DNA of 64,000 nucleotides from Hyaloraphidium curvatum (Eukaryota > Monoblepharomycota > Hyaloraphidiomycetes > Hyaloraphidiales > Hyaloraphidiaceae), in contig JAIVFI010000042.1 in the NCBI GenBank assembly GCA_025558095.1, forward strand, positions 62,001 through 126,000. The letters run 5' to 3'. A model generated the notes under the pieces. That model was not told the DNA's origin and did not search any database. It saw only the letters and a list, made by a program, of their open reading frames with translations. Shown piece after piece: positions 32,916 through 44,311 of this stretch. How positions within the stretch are numbered: position 1 is the first letter of the stretch; each line of letters opens with the position of its first letter. A program made the position numbers and the translations under genes.

Positions 32916-34661
32916 ATGCTCTCGCCGGAGGAGTTCCGCGGGCTACGTGTCGGCGCGCGACGGCTCGGCAGCTTGGCCCGCGCGGCGCTGCTGGTGTTCG
33001 CGGCGGGCCTGGCGGCCGTTGTTGTGACGCGCGGGACGGCGCCCGAGGCGGGCGACAACAACGCCGAGCGGGCGGGGCTCTTGCGGCGGGCAACGAGCGG
33101 GGACACCACGGAGTTTCCGGGAACGGCCGCGGAGGGAGCGTGGCCGCAGCGGGGCGGCGCGCAGCTCCCCGTCGCCGCGGGGATTGAACTCGACGCCGTG
33201 CCCGACCCGCCGCCGCCCTTCCTCGTCGCGCTGCAGCAGGCCCGCGTGGCCGCACACGCACGCGCCGCCGCCTCGCTGTCGCAGCTGGGCCCGCCTTCCC
33301 CCGCGTGCTTCGAGCACGGCGCCCCGGAGCCGCTGTACGACACCGTGATCCTGCTAGCGCAGGGCCGCTCGGGCTCGACCTCCCTCCTGCGCCTGCTCAA
33401 CTCGCTGCCCTGCACCAACATCCGCGGGGAGAACCCCGCCCTGTTCATCCGCTTGCTCGGTGGACGCTCCTTCCGTCAGGGAACAGAGGAGCTCCAGGCC
33501 AACGCGTCGCTCTGGACCGGCGAGCACTGGGACAAGGCCAGCACGGCCTCCAAGCCGGCTTGGTGGAACCGCGTGGAGATGTCGCGCGTGGACGGGGTGC
33601 TGAAGCTCCTCATCGAGGATACCCTGGAGCACGTCCCCGGGAAGATCGTCTCTGGCTGGAAGAGCATTATTCTCTTCCTGTCGCAGAACTACGACGAGTC
33701 GGTCCATTTCCTCGACGATTGGATCAGACTGTTCCCCCGGACTTTGATCCTCCTGCTGACCCGGAAAGGCGTCGAAAAGTCGGGATGGTGGAGGATCACG
33801 CCCGACTCGGCCATGAAGCTCCAGCGGCAAGCTGCGCGCTATGCCGACTTTGTCGCCGCCGTCGAGGCCGGCCGTTACCGCTCTGCAGACTTTCCGGGCG
33901 CCAAGGTGGCCGCAGTCCCTCTGGATTACGATAACGTCGTGGCCTGCCGCGGTCTCGAGCCGCTATTCTCGCACCTCGGCCAACGGTTCGATCCCGACTC
34001 CTGCCGCAGGATCATGGGCGTCAACGTGGAGGACTACGGTATCACCATGTCAGACTACGACTTTTCAACCGAGCAGGGGCACCTGGGCTGGACCTACGGC
34101 TTCCGCGCCGTCAACCCCCTCTCCTCCGCCGCCCCCCACGGCCCTTTCCGGCAAACCACGGAAATCCGCGACCCTCCTCCCGGCATCCCTCCGACGACCC
34201 TACCGCTCTCCCTCCTCGTCCCCCCGCCGGACAAGGAGCACCTCGCGGTCCCGCACCGCGACTCCCCCCTCGCCCTCGGCGTGGCTCGGCACTGGCCCTC
34301 TCTTTCCCCCAACAAACGAAAGGCCGCCGCCACATGCCGCAAATGGACCTCGCACGTTTCGTCCCGCGCGGCGGCGACGGTCGCGGTCCCCCTCCCCATC
34401 GCGCGGTGCGACCCCGCGCTGTACCCGCACAACGGGTACCACGTGCACCTCCTCGTCGACGGCTCCCCTGCGGTCTCGAGGTCGTTTTCGCTGGGCGGGC
34501 CGGGGGGAGGCTTCCGGCACGAGCTGGAACTCAAGCCGGGAACGGAGCTGGAGCTGTGCGTGGCGCCGGCGGTCGAGAGGCCGGGGAGGAGGGGGGATCT
34601 GGGGCTGTGCGGGCCGCTGGCGGCGACCCTGGCGGTAGTGCGGATCGGATCGGGAGGATGA
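32916..34661 (+). CDS. Type II membrane sulfotransferase-like protein
   Basis: 581 aa, single exon. A cytoplasmic tail is followed by a signal anchor (LARAALLVFAAGLAAVVVT) and a long stem. The PAPS-binding P-loop-like motif is LAQGRSGSTSLLRLLNSLP near residue 147, as in Golgi carbohydrate sulfotransferases and Stf0-like proteins. Downstream are GKIVSGWKSIILFLSQNY and TLILLLTRKGVEKSGWW, plausible for the 3'-phosphate-binding region. The last 150 residues form an extra beta-rich domain (YHVHLLVDGSPAVSRSF, GGFRHELELKPGTELELC) I do not recognise. Acceptor unknown, probably glycans. Convergent with member D. Confidence 0.65.
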   Translation: MLSPEEFRGLRVGARRLGSLARAALLVFAAGLAAVVVTRGTAPEAGDNNAERAGLLRRATSGDTTEFPGTAAEGAWPQRGGAQLPVAAGIELDAVPDPPPPFLVALQQARVAAHARAAASLSQLGPPSPACFEHGAPEPLYDTVILLAQGRSGSTSLLRLLNSLPCTNIRGENPALFIRLLGGRSFRQGTEELQANASLWTGEHWDKASTASKPAWWNRVEMSRVDGVLKLLIEDTLEHVPGKIVSGWKSIILFLSQNYDESVHFLDDWIRLFPRTLILLLTRKGVEKSGWWRITPDSAMKLQRQAARYADFVAAVEAGRYRSADFPGAKVAAVPLDYDNVVACRGLEPLFSHLGQRFDPDSCRRIMGVNVEDYGITMSDYDFSTEQGHLGWTYGFRAVNPLSSAAPHGPFRQTTEIRDPPPGIPPTTLPLSLLVPPPDKEHLAVPHRDSPLALGVARHWPSLSPNKRKAAATCRKWTSHVSSRAAATVAVPLPIARCDPALYPHNGYHVHLLVDGSPAVSRSFSLGGPGGGFRHELELKPGTELELCVAPAVERPGRRGDLGLCGPLAATLAVVRIGSGG

Positions 34662-34798
34662 GAAGGGCGCACTGAATGTAGATGTTGATTGAGCAAATAC
34701 CCGCGGGAACACACTGCCGCACCGCGAGGGCAGGAACCTGGCAACTAAACTGGGAATCAAAAGAATGGTCTGAGCAAACCGGGTAGCGCCGTCAGCCG

Positions 34799-36261
34799 TC
34801 AGCGCAACGGGCACACAGAGTCCATGGTGAAGAACACGCCGCTCCCCCGCAGCACCGACCACAGCGCCACGAGTACCGTGAGCATGGTCACCAGCATCGC
34901 ACGGACGACGCCGAAATCCACCGCGAACCCGAGGTACTTTGCCCTCGCCGCGTCGTCGGCGGCGGCAAAGACGCCGAGCAGCGTGGCGTGGTCGCTGATC
35001 CGCCGGTGCAGGTCCGCGCGGTCTACGGGGACGACGGTGGCGAGCACGGCGAGCTCCTGGCCCGCCCAGCGGGACAGCGCCGCGGCGGCAGCGGTGCGCA
35101 GGTTGGCGCAGGCCGTGGTGACGGTGATGATCAGGAGAAAGCCGGTGACCCAGGCGAGCGTGAAGACCTGCAGCGAGAGGATGCAGTTGCCGACAGCGAC
35201 CGTGATCACGACGAAAACGACCAGCAGTGCGGCAACTAGGAGGAGGAACCACTTGTCAGCGAGCTCCTTGCGCGGGTTGGCCCACACCGCTTGAAGAAGC
35301 GGGTGGAGCACGGCGTAATCTTCGTGCTCTCCGGTGGCGGCGCCGTCCTCCCGGATCCGGCGGAAGAGGTCCGCGAGGGCGATCTGCATCGCACGGTGCT
35401 GGACACGGCAGTCCAGAAAGGAGAGGAAGGGGTTGGGAAACAGGGTTTCGCAGCTGGCGTGGGTCAGCAGCGGCCACGACACGATGGAAATAACCGTGAC
35501 TGCGCCGAACCGAAAAGGCAGCCCCACCAGGTGGACCAGAGCTGGGTCCCAAAGGTGACCAGCGTGGTCCAACAGAAGGAAACGGTGGTCAGCACGAGGA
35601 GGCTGTGGCCGGCGACCGAGTCGATCAGGGCGAACCACGAGGCCTTGCGCGCCGTCCCGCCGGCACACGCGGGACCGGGGCAGGAGCAGTACTGGTCCTC
35701 TTCCACGTGCGTGAGGAGGCCCAGCCTGCCCGGGGCCGCCCCGCGGCCCTCGTCCCCCTTTTGCGAGGCCGCGAGCTGCAGCCAGCGGGCCAGGGCGCCC
35801 AGCCGGTGGGCCGAGAAATCCACGAGGGTCTTCCTGAAGAGTCCGGAACTGCACTCGATCTGCTGCCGGATGTCCGGGAACAGAAAAGGCGCCACGGCGC
35901 CTCCGAAGTAGAACATGACCGTCCACCCGAGGCTGGCCGCGATCTGCGCGGTACCAAACGTGCCGTCGTTGAAGAGGAACACGAGGCCGAAGGCGGTGAC
36001 CGTGCAGCACGCGGCGACACCGTTGATGAGGGGCTGCAGCGTGGTCACCGGTGCCAGGAAATCCTCGACACGGAGCACGTATTGCATCGCGGGCAGCGCG
36101 CGCATCGCGGAGATGAGCTCGCCGCGGGAAAGGGGCGCGCTGGGCAGCACCGGCGCGGGCGTCAGGTCGGCGCCGGGCACCAGGCTCCGTGGCCGAGGCG
36201 GGGAAGGGAACACAGCGACCAGCTCGGCGTCCGTGAGGCCGAGCGGGAGCGGCGCAGACAT
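34799..36261 (-). CDS. Multi-pass membrane protein, CxCx4CxG family, member D, frame break
   Basis: Family member recognised over its whole length. Parts seen: TDAELVAVFPSPPRP, APLSRGELISAMRALP, LGALARWLQLAASQ, the motif YCSCPGPACAG, QLWSTWWGCLF, the pair around ITVAVGNC, and the C-terminus ALWSVLRGSGVFFTMDSVC. The frame changes at 35505-35514, where the minus strand reads TTCGGTTCGG. Counting one pentamer as extra gives 485 aa with continuous similarity. The break sits where members A and B have an intron, but no normal-length GT..AG intron with the right phase fits here. It may be a real frameshift allele, an assembly error or a degenerate intron site. Confidence 0.7.
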
Positions 36262-36346
36262 TGCGGCGCGACTGGAACGCGGCAATCCGCGTGTTGTGAG
36301 GAGCTACTTGGGAGCTACAATATATGCGCTCCTCAGAAACCCCGAA
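36262..36346. promoter_or_regulatory. 85-bp bidirectional promoter region
   Basis: Only 85 bases separate the divergent ATGs of member D and the next alpha/beta hydrolase. It contains an AT-rich TACAATATATGC near 36316 that could serve as a TATA-like element. Shared or overlapping promoters are implied by the spacing alone. Confidence 0.4.
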
Positions 36347-37667
36347 ATGGACCCTCGCACGCTGGCCGTAGCCGCGGCCACCGCCTTCAGTCTGGTCGCC
36401 TACTTTTCCCTCCGAAGGGCGCCGACCTCTGTCCGGTACCTGAAACACGCCGTGTCCAAGACGGGTGAGCACCCGCGCGTCGTTTCCCCGCGATATCCCA
36501 CCGAGCACCTGACGATACAGACCGCTACTTCACCACGAGTGGCGGTCGCCGGCTGTGCTACCGCGTGTACGGCACCCCCAGCGGCCGCCCGATTCTGTTC
36601 CTCCACGGGATGCCGGGCTCGCGGTACTGCTTCGGGCCGGACGCCGAGCAGGTCTGCAAGTGAGCCTCGCCCGAGTCCGTAGTTGGGATCTCTAGACCTT
36701 GAGGGCGACGATGCCACTCCCCAAAGGGACCGCAACCTGTTCGTTGTGTGCCCCGACCGGCCAGGGTACGGGCTCTCGAGTTTGGACCCGGAGGGAACGA
36801 CCATATCAGTTGTGCGCGACCTCGCGGACCTCATGTTGGCCATCCTGGCGGAGCTGGAGAGGTCGGACCGGAAAACGTTCGAGGTGGTCGGGTACTCGAA
36901 CGTGTGATTCCGTGGCGCTCGTGGCGACGGAGCACCCCACTGATCAAGCGGTCCTGGATGGCGCAGGGCGGCCCCTTTGCCCTCGCGCTGGCTCGTCAGC
37001 GCCCGGAGCTTCTGTCAAGGTGCTGGCTCGCCGCCCCGGGGGGGTTCACTGAGCAACCCGGGATCCTCGACGCTCTGGCGCCTCAACAAAAGCAGGGCCA
37101 CATGCTCATACGGAACACCATGTGGTTAGTGAGGATTGCGTGGGTGAGTGGGAACATCGGAGCCGAGAAAGGTGCTCTTCTCTGCGGTCGCTGACCCGCA
37201 CCTCGACTTTCTTCAGCTACTAGCCGCGCCCTTGCTCGTGAACCCAGCCTCGTACTTTGCGGGTTTTGAGTCGGCCCTGTCCCCGGTGGACAAGGCGTAC
37301 CTCGCGGAACGGCCACAGGTCCGGGAGTTTTGGGTGGACTACCTCGTCGGCGAGACGTTCCGGCAAGGCATATACGGGTGAGTCGATCCGCGGTCAGGCT
37401 CCTCAATGTCAAACCTCTCTGTCTACTAGCATGCTCCACGAGGTGCCCCTCGTCATGGGCCGCGTGTCCCCCTCGGGCTTCGGCTTCGACGTCCGCGATG
37501 TGGACACGTCGCGGGTCCCCGTGGCAATCTACTCCGCGTCGCACGACACGCTGGTGTCCGCCGCACAGTGCAAGCAGCTGCACGAGCTGGTTGGCGGTTC
37601 GATGCTGGTGGAGGTGGAGGGAGGGCACGTGAGCGTGCTGGAGAAGGTCTTCAGGGAGCTTCTGTAG
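36347..37667 (+). CDS. Alpha/beta-hydrolase with N-terminal anchor, six exons
   Basis: 335 aa. Exons 36347-36464, 36521-36659, 36727-36901, 36967-37143, 37217-37377 and 37430-37667; the frame closes. The N-terminal hydrophobic stretch (LAVAAATAFSLVAYFSL) anchors it. ILFLHGMPGSRYCFGP carries the oxyanion loop and VVCPDRPGYGLSS is the usual strand after it. The third splice forms the nucleophile elbow GYSNGGPFAL. The acid is in YSASHDTLVSAAQ and the His in EGGHVS. It matches fungal epoxide-hydrolase/esterase-like proteins; substrate unknown. Confidence 0.88.
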
Positions 37668-37865
37668 CGGACGAGCCACGTGGCGACTTGCGCGCAAGCT
37701 CCCAGTCCACATCCAATGTCGCTGAAGCTAGAGCTCAATCGGTGGTCCTGATGGCAGCTTCTCCGTCCCCCGGTGCCGCAGCGGAACGGATTCGAGTGCG
37801 ACGACGACGGAACGGCTCCTCGATCGCACGATCGTCGTCCTGCCTCCCTCTTGCTGCCCCGCGCG

Positions 37866-39247
37866 ATGTCCGCCGGATTCTCGTGGCCGCCGCTCGCCCG
37901 GCTCCCCAGCTGGCCCGAGTCCAAGTTTGCCATCCTGCGGAGCGAGCGCGACGTGTGGCACGGCCTCGCCGAGGACGCGCGCCGCGTCGGGTTCTCGGAC
38001 AAGCTGCGCAAGGACCTAAAGGACCTATACCTCGTCCAGCTGGACCCCACCACGTTCTCGAGGGAGGACTTTGACGTGCCGGTGTTGCCGTGGTCGCGCT
38101 TGAGGGCGGGGGGGAAGCACGCCAACTCAGCGGGGTTCGCGGAGCCGGCAGGCGAGCGAACGGTGCCGCTGGCGAGGATCCGCCATGTTTCGGTGCCGAA
38201 AAACCCGGGCTACTCGTGCCTCTATTTTTACGGGGGAGGGTACACGGTCGGGACGCTCGAAGGGTCTGTAGCGTTCTGCATCAAGCTGTCGAAGGAGATG
38301 GGCTGCCCGATCTGGTGCGTTGACTACAGCAAGGCGCCCGAGACCAAGTTTCCCGTGCCGCTATCGGAAGCACTGAGCGCTTGGGACTTTATCTTGTCGC
38401 GAGGCGAAAAGCCGGAGCAGATCTGCCTCGCCGGCGACAGCGCTGGTTGGTAGGACCGATTCCACAACGAGACGTCTATTTAACCCGTGCCTACCCTAGG
38501 CGGTTCGCTCTCCCTTGCCGTCACCCTCTTCCTTCGCGACCACGGGCGTCCACTGCCCGCCGGGGCCGTCCTCATCTGCCCCTGGCTCGAGCTCACGCAC
38601 TCCCTTCCCTCCAACATCATCAACCAGCCGCACGACTACCTCACCGTCCCCTTCGGCCCCATGATCCCCTCCTTCGCGTCGCAGGCCTGCTGCGACGACG
38701 CGCAGCTCCGCCACCCGTACCTCTCGGCCGTGTACGACAACGGGAAGCTGCCGCCGTCGTTCAAGGTGCTGAACCAGGTCGGGGGGGCGGACACGCTGAT
38801 GGACGATGGCGTGCTCTGGGCGCTGCAGCAGCGCGGTGGGGGGGCGACGGTGCGGCTCGAAGGGTACGCCGAGGAGGTCCACGGTAGGCCGCGCTTGACG
38901 TGCTCCGAGATTGTTCTCAATCGATACGAGCAGACTTCCAGGTGTTTGCCGGCGCCCGCGACTTTCCCCTTGCCGACCTCTCCCTCCGCCGCATGGGCAC
39001 CTTTGTCCGGGAGATCTTTTCCGGCGCCGCGATCACCCCAGAATCGCTCTGGTTCGCGCCCGACGCGCCACCGGACACCGCGGGGTCGCCCTGGGACGCC
39101 GAGGCAGTGTTCGTGGCGGGCTTTGGCAAGGTCGGAAAGGACGCAGCGGAGGCGGCGGAATGGATCGGGAGGAAGAGGGAGGTGCTGGATGCGGACGGGA
39201 CGGGGGCTCTTCAAAAGTACTTGAAGGGGCCGTGGCCCAAAGTGTGA
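37866..39247 (+). CDS. HSL-family (steryl acetyl hydrolase-like) esterase
   Basis: 425 aa, exons 37866-38445, 38500-38883 and 38934-39247. Hormone-sensitive-lipase type: the oxyanion motif is YFYGGGYTVG (HGGG variant, His replaced by Tyr), the nucleophile GDSAGG is completed by the first splice, and the second splice forms EVHDFQVF with the catalytic His. ICPWLELTHS is also typical. Fungal relatives deacetylate sterols or hydrolyse short acyl esters. It follows another alpha/beta hydrolase on the same strand by 198 bases, and ends 25 bases from the convergent lectin-MACPF gene. Confidence 0.88.
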
Positions 39248-39272
39248 TTACTCGAACATATCCCGGTACATT

Positions 39273-42200
39273 CTACGGGATGTAACACGTGAAGGTGATT
39301 GAGAGGTGCTTCGTGGAGCCATTGCACATATCGGGGAGGCCGACGGTCGTGACATCGCAGGTGTTCTTGCCGGCGCAATTGAGGAACTGCTCCGCGTTAC
39401 GGTAGGCGAACTGGACCGGGCTTGGCTGGCAGTCCCGCATTGGCCCCACGCGGCACTTCTGGTCCCCCGCTGAGCCCGGATACCGACCAAACTGCGAACC
39501 ACGGCGAACGAGTAAGCCCAAGCGGGCACAAGTAGCCAAGGCCTGCGAAGAACCCACAAGGACCTGCACGATGGAGATGGCCTGTCCGGCAGGGCATCGA
39601 ATTGTATCCCTCCGGCTGCCTTCCGCATCGCAGACGTGCAGCTCGGCCGGCGGGGTGGTTGAAACCTGCTCGTACTGCTTGGGGTAGCCCCCAATGACGT
39701 TGCTGGTCTGCACGGTGTAGGCGTTTGGGATTCGCACAGCCTCGCAGGTCGCCATCATGCACATCCCAGAGAAGATGTCGCCGCTGGAAGGAATAATCCA
39801 AGAGATCGCCTTGTGCGGTACCGCTGATCAGTTTTCGTCCCCATCCGTCGTTGGGGGCACTCACCCTGCACTTCTCCGGGCCCCCGTTGTTGTTGAAGCC
39901 CAGGCATAGCTGCTGGCAGTACTCGTAGGTCGCGGCTATGCCAAGGTTATAGCAAACGCCGCAGGAACAAACACCCGTCCTGAACAATGGCACTGCGGTC
40001 GCAGATTACGCCCAAATCAACCGACGGAGGCGGCCGATCCTCTCAAAACTCACGCGGAAAGACGTAGGGGAAGTAGTGCACGGCAATTTGCTTGCCGTTT
40101 GCGTCGACGGCACCGGGATCCAGCCGGACGAACGCGTCCCTGAACTTCTTGTAGCCGCTCATGTGCACTTCCGGTTTGCTCGGCAGCATGGCGTCGTAGC
40201 GCCATTTGGCGTTGCTGACGGTTTCGATGTTGGCGGCGCGGCCGGTGCACAGCATGCTAAAGACACCGTTGCCCTGAGGCACCCAAGTGTACGCCCAGCA
40301 GACCGTATCCGCCTCGCAAAGGGCGCGGCATTTCTCTTCGGACATCACGGACCCGTACTGCGGGGAAATGGCGGCCAAGTTAGCCAGCACACCGGAATCC
40401 TCGGCCAACCCACGTTGTAGACGCCCTTTTGCCCCTCCCACACCTTTATGTCGTTCGGCGACGTGATCAAGTAGGCCGTCAAGCACCATCCCGGCAAAAG
40501 AACCCAGTCGTCGAAACCACTTGGTGGCGAAGGCGGGAACGCCTTGGCGTGGTCGGCCGCCCACGCGTCCACCTGGGACCTCAGCGCCGAGGGCAGGAGC
40601 CCGTGGACGGGCACGAATGCGTCCAAGGCGGTGACGGCCCAACGCAGCGGCCCTTCGTCCACCGACCGTGCCCATTCGCCGAACCCGGCGAGGGAGCCCG
40701 TGGCGTCGATGGCGCCTGAAACAAGGGACGAGGTTCCGCCGACGGCGGTCCAGCGGCTGTTTTGGAGTGAGCTCGAGAACGAAGAAGAAGAGCTGGACGA
40801 GTCGCCTTTGCCGACGCCCACGCTGGCGCCGGCCCTGCCGAGGCTGACGCTGACCTCGGCCGAGATCTCCCTCGACGCCGACTGGGCGGAGCTGGCGGAC
40901 ATTGCCGAGAGGTCGAAGGTGGTCGTGAGCTTGCCGCCGAGCTCGACCTTGGTGGGGAACACGTGGCCCCAGTTCTCCTGGAGTGCCCGGTACCGCCTGA
41001 ACCTCTCGACGTTGGTGATCTGCTGCGTGACGAGGTCTTGCACCTCGGCGACGAATGCCGGGTTCACGACAAAAGGCGACCTTGCCCCGTTCGGATCGAG
41101 CTGGAGTACGAGGCGCTTGACCCTCCAGTTTGCCACCGCCTTCGTGCTCGACCGCGACGAGCTCGAGGACGAGCTTTGCGACTCGGAGTAGCTGACACTG
41201 GCGCTGACAAAGCCGTATGAGGCGCTGACGCTAGTGTCGAGGAAGCCGGACTGCGCCATCGACGCCTGCTGCTCGCTGGACGATACGCTGGCGTCCGCTT
41301 CCGAGGTGCGGAAGGTGGTGTAGTCGGGGTCGGGGAACGGGCCCGAGGTCCGGGGCACCAGGATCGCTCTGCTCATGCCGATCGATTGCGTCGGATCCCT
41401 TCGGGTCGGGTTCAAAATCCATCTGCGGAGAGTCAGACCCCGCGCGCTCGGACGAAGACGGAAGCACTGACGCATTGAAGATCGAGTTCCGCCTGAAGAG
41501 CTGCTCCCACTGGGACGCACAGAGGTCCGCGGCCGACTCTGGTCGGTCCGGGCATTCTGGCACGGCCGGCGGCGGGGGCGGCGGAGGAGGCGGCGGGGGT
41601 ACCGAGGGCGCCGGCGGGCCCGGAGGCGGTGGGGGTGCCGGCGGGGCGTTGGCCGGGTTCACAATTGCTCGCTGCATGGTCGCGCCGTCCACGATATTCG
41701 GCCCGGCGGCGTAGGTGATGTAAAAGAAGCGCCCGATCATGTTGTTGCTTATCGGGATGCGGTGCGTGAAGCGGTAGCCCCTAGTGGGGACCCCGGCGCC
41801 CTGGCACGCCCCATGGATGGCCGCGCTGTCGGCAGAGGGCATATTCGCGTCCGTCGTGAAGATGGGTCTGGGGTCCACCATGCCCGCGAAAACGGCCTTG
41901 GTTCCGTAGGTGACCCTGACGAGCCCTGGTGTGGGTCCATTGGTGCAGGCCCAGCCCCTAACGAAGACCTCCGAGCCCTCTTGTCGCAGGTCGTCGACCA
42001 TGCCGCGCGGCTGCCTGTTCTCCAGGCTCCGCAGCATCGCGGATCCACGGCCGCTGTATCCGTTGGCCTTGAGCAGCTCCCGCTTGTTCATCCGCACGGC
42101 CGAGACCACGGATTCGCGGGGATCCAGGGCGTAGACAAAGACCTCCACTTCGGCCTTGCCAGCGTCGGAGAAGAGCTTCGAGACCGTGTCCACCGGGAGT

Positions 42201-44311
42201 AGGACCGTAAACCACGCCGAGACTGCCGAATTGCCGCACACTTTGTGGACATCGGCCTCGGCCTTGGCGTCCGGGTTCCTGTTCGCCGTCACGGCGTTCC
42301 CGAGGAAGCCCGTCGAGTCCGCCGAACCCTGCACCCAGATCGTCACCGCACTGGACGACCCCGTCAAGCACGCCCATCCGTCCACGCGAGCCGCTCCGTC
42401 AGTGACCACGGTCCCCGTGACGGCGCCGAGCAGCTTGGTGGACGACTGCTCGACCAAGATCCTCTGCGCCACGTCCCGCGGGTTCTGCGCCGGCGGCGGG
42501 TCCGGCATGCAGCGGTACCAGATGCGGAGGTATGGTTTGCCGCGGTCGCATTCGGGCGGCTCGCCGGGCGAGGCGGCCTGCGCGGGGGTGAGGTTGATGC
42601 CGCAGCTGATCTTGCCCTGGCACCTGGACTGCACGGTCGGCAGCGCCGAGTTGTCGTTGCCGCACACGGGCTCCGAGGTCGCGTCCTCCGCGTCCTTGGG
42701 GCCGAGGCACCTGGATGCCGACCCGGGGTGCCGCCCCAGCGTCGCGCGGTCGATCGCAAGGCTGGTCCCTGCGCACTCGAGCTTGGTCTTGAAGTTCCCC
42801 TTGCGGTTCGGGCACACCGTGACCACCCTCGCCGAATCGGGGTTGGTCCCCACGCTGCGCTTGCACGTGTAGGCCACCTCGAGGTACGCCTTTCGGCCCT
42901 TGCAGCTGCGCATGGAGGGCACGAGCTCGCGCACGCCGGCGGTGCAGTCCTCGAGGCCGTGGCACGCGGCGCGCACCCGCGCGAGCACGGTGGCGGTCTC
43001 GTCGGCGCCGATGGAGCACTGCAGCATGCGCACCACGGGGAGGCGGCGGAAGGAGGCGAGGGCGGAGAAGTCGGCGGGGGTCTGGTTCTCCTCCTCGTCC
43101 GAAGAATCGTCGTCCTCCGAGTCGCCGTCGCCCGAATCATCATCTCCCGAATCATCGTCTCCCGAATCGTCGTCGTCGGCCGCTTCCTCTTCCTCTTCCT
43201 CCTCCTCCTCATCCTCCTCGGGCGGGGGCGGCGGCGGCCTGCCCTTGACCCCCTTGGGCGTGGTCTTCCTCCGCACGAGCCGCTTCCTGGCCAGCATCCT
43301 CCTCGCCCTGACCGCCCTGATCGCCCTCCTCCTCTCCTCCACCGCCTTCGAATCGCACTTGTCCCCGAACCTGCCCGAGCCGTAGCGCACCGACGCGATC
43401 TCCATCACGCCGCTGCCCTCGCACCCGAGGGAGAGGTACCCGTTGTCGGAGCAGGTGATGGAGGTGTACTGCCGCTCCGGTGGGGGGCGCTTGAAGAACT
43501 TCTTGCGGCCCTTGGGGCCGGCGGGGGGAGGGACCACGGCCACGAGGGAGGGGACCAGCTCGGCGCCGTGGTCCTCGCCGCTGTCGTCGTCGTCGTCGTC
43601 GTCCCCGCCAGATCCGGAATCGTCGTCATCGTCGCCGTCCCCTCCTCCTCCTTCTGCGTTGTCGTCGCTCTTGCCGCCCTTTGCGTCTCCCTTGCCCCCG
43701 TCCTCCTTTTCCTCCTCGTCGTCGTCGCCCTCCTTCTCCTCCTCGTCCCCCTTGAGCTGCCTAAAGTCCGGCACCGGGTCAGGGGGCGGCGGCGGCGACG
43801 GGGGGTTGGGAAGCAGCCCAATGCCGCCGCCCCCCATAGGCAGTTTGGGGAAGAAGAAACCCGTCCCGCCCGTCCCGCCCACCCCTCCGCCGAGCGACAT
43901 CTGCCCGCCGCCGCCGCCGCCGAACGGTCCAACACCCGAAGCGGATCCGGATCCGGAGTCGGTGCCCTTGCCCTTGTTGTTCTTCTTGTTGATGATGTCG
44001 GTCTTTGTATTGATGCCGCTGCCGCCGGTCTTGGTGCCGCCGCCGCCAGTCTTGGTCCCGCCGCCGCCGTTCTTCGGCAGCTTCGGCGGCGGGGGCGGCG
44101 GGGCCGGCGGCCTCTTCTTCAGGCCCGACCCGCCGCCGCCCGCCAAGTTGCCGAGGCCGCCGGGGAGCCGGCGCCGCGCGAGCCGGTCCCGCGGCGCGCC
44201 CGACGCGTTGCACGCCATCCGCCCGTCCGCCGCCGCGGGCCGCGAGAGCGCGACAGCCGCGGCGGCGAGCAGCGCCAGGAGGAGCACGAGGGCGCGCGTC
44301 GGGGGCGCCAT
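39273..44311 (-). CDS. Giant secreted lectin / MACPF-like / PAN protein
   Basis: 1605 aa in five exons: 44311-41472, 41422-40414, 40357-40054, 39992-39865 and 39809-39273; the frame closes. Order: signal peptide; Gly/Pro-rich then Asp/Glu/Ser-rich tracts (residues 40-270); a SUEL/rhamnose-binding-lectin-like domain interrupted by a basic-acidic insert (about 280-480); a second SUEL-like domain (490-605); two copies of a GWAC-containing beta domain (about 635-740 and 775-870); a Pro-rich hinge; a Ser-rich region with a MACPF-like core, signature WGHVFPTKVELGG near residue 1097; a Cys-rich PAN/apple-like segment; and a C-terminal SUEL-like domain. The MACPF signature lacks the Thr/Ser usual between Gly and His. 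It could be a glycan-targeted pore-forming or adhesion protein; activity is inferred only. Confidence 0.75.

Noticed and set aside
35504..35514. An 11-nt GT..AG intron in member D that would restore the frame
   Set aside because: Far below any known functional intron size; kept only as an alternative reading of the break.
23372..36261. Naming the membrane family outright as gustatory-receptor-like proteins
   Set aside because: Topology is similar but the TM7 signature of that superfamily is not visible; without a structure comparison the name would be unsupported.
39273..40675. A separate small lectin gene and a separate PAN-domain gene
   Set aside because: A canonical GTGAGT intron at 39993-40053 and matching phases join them to the lectin-MACPF gene.
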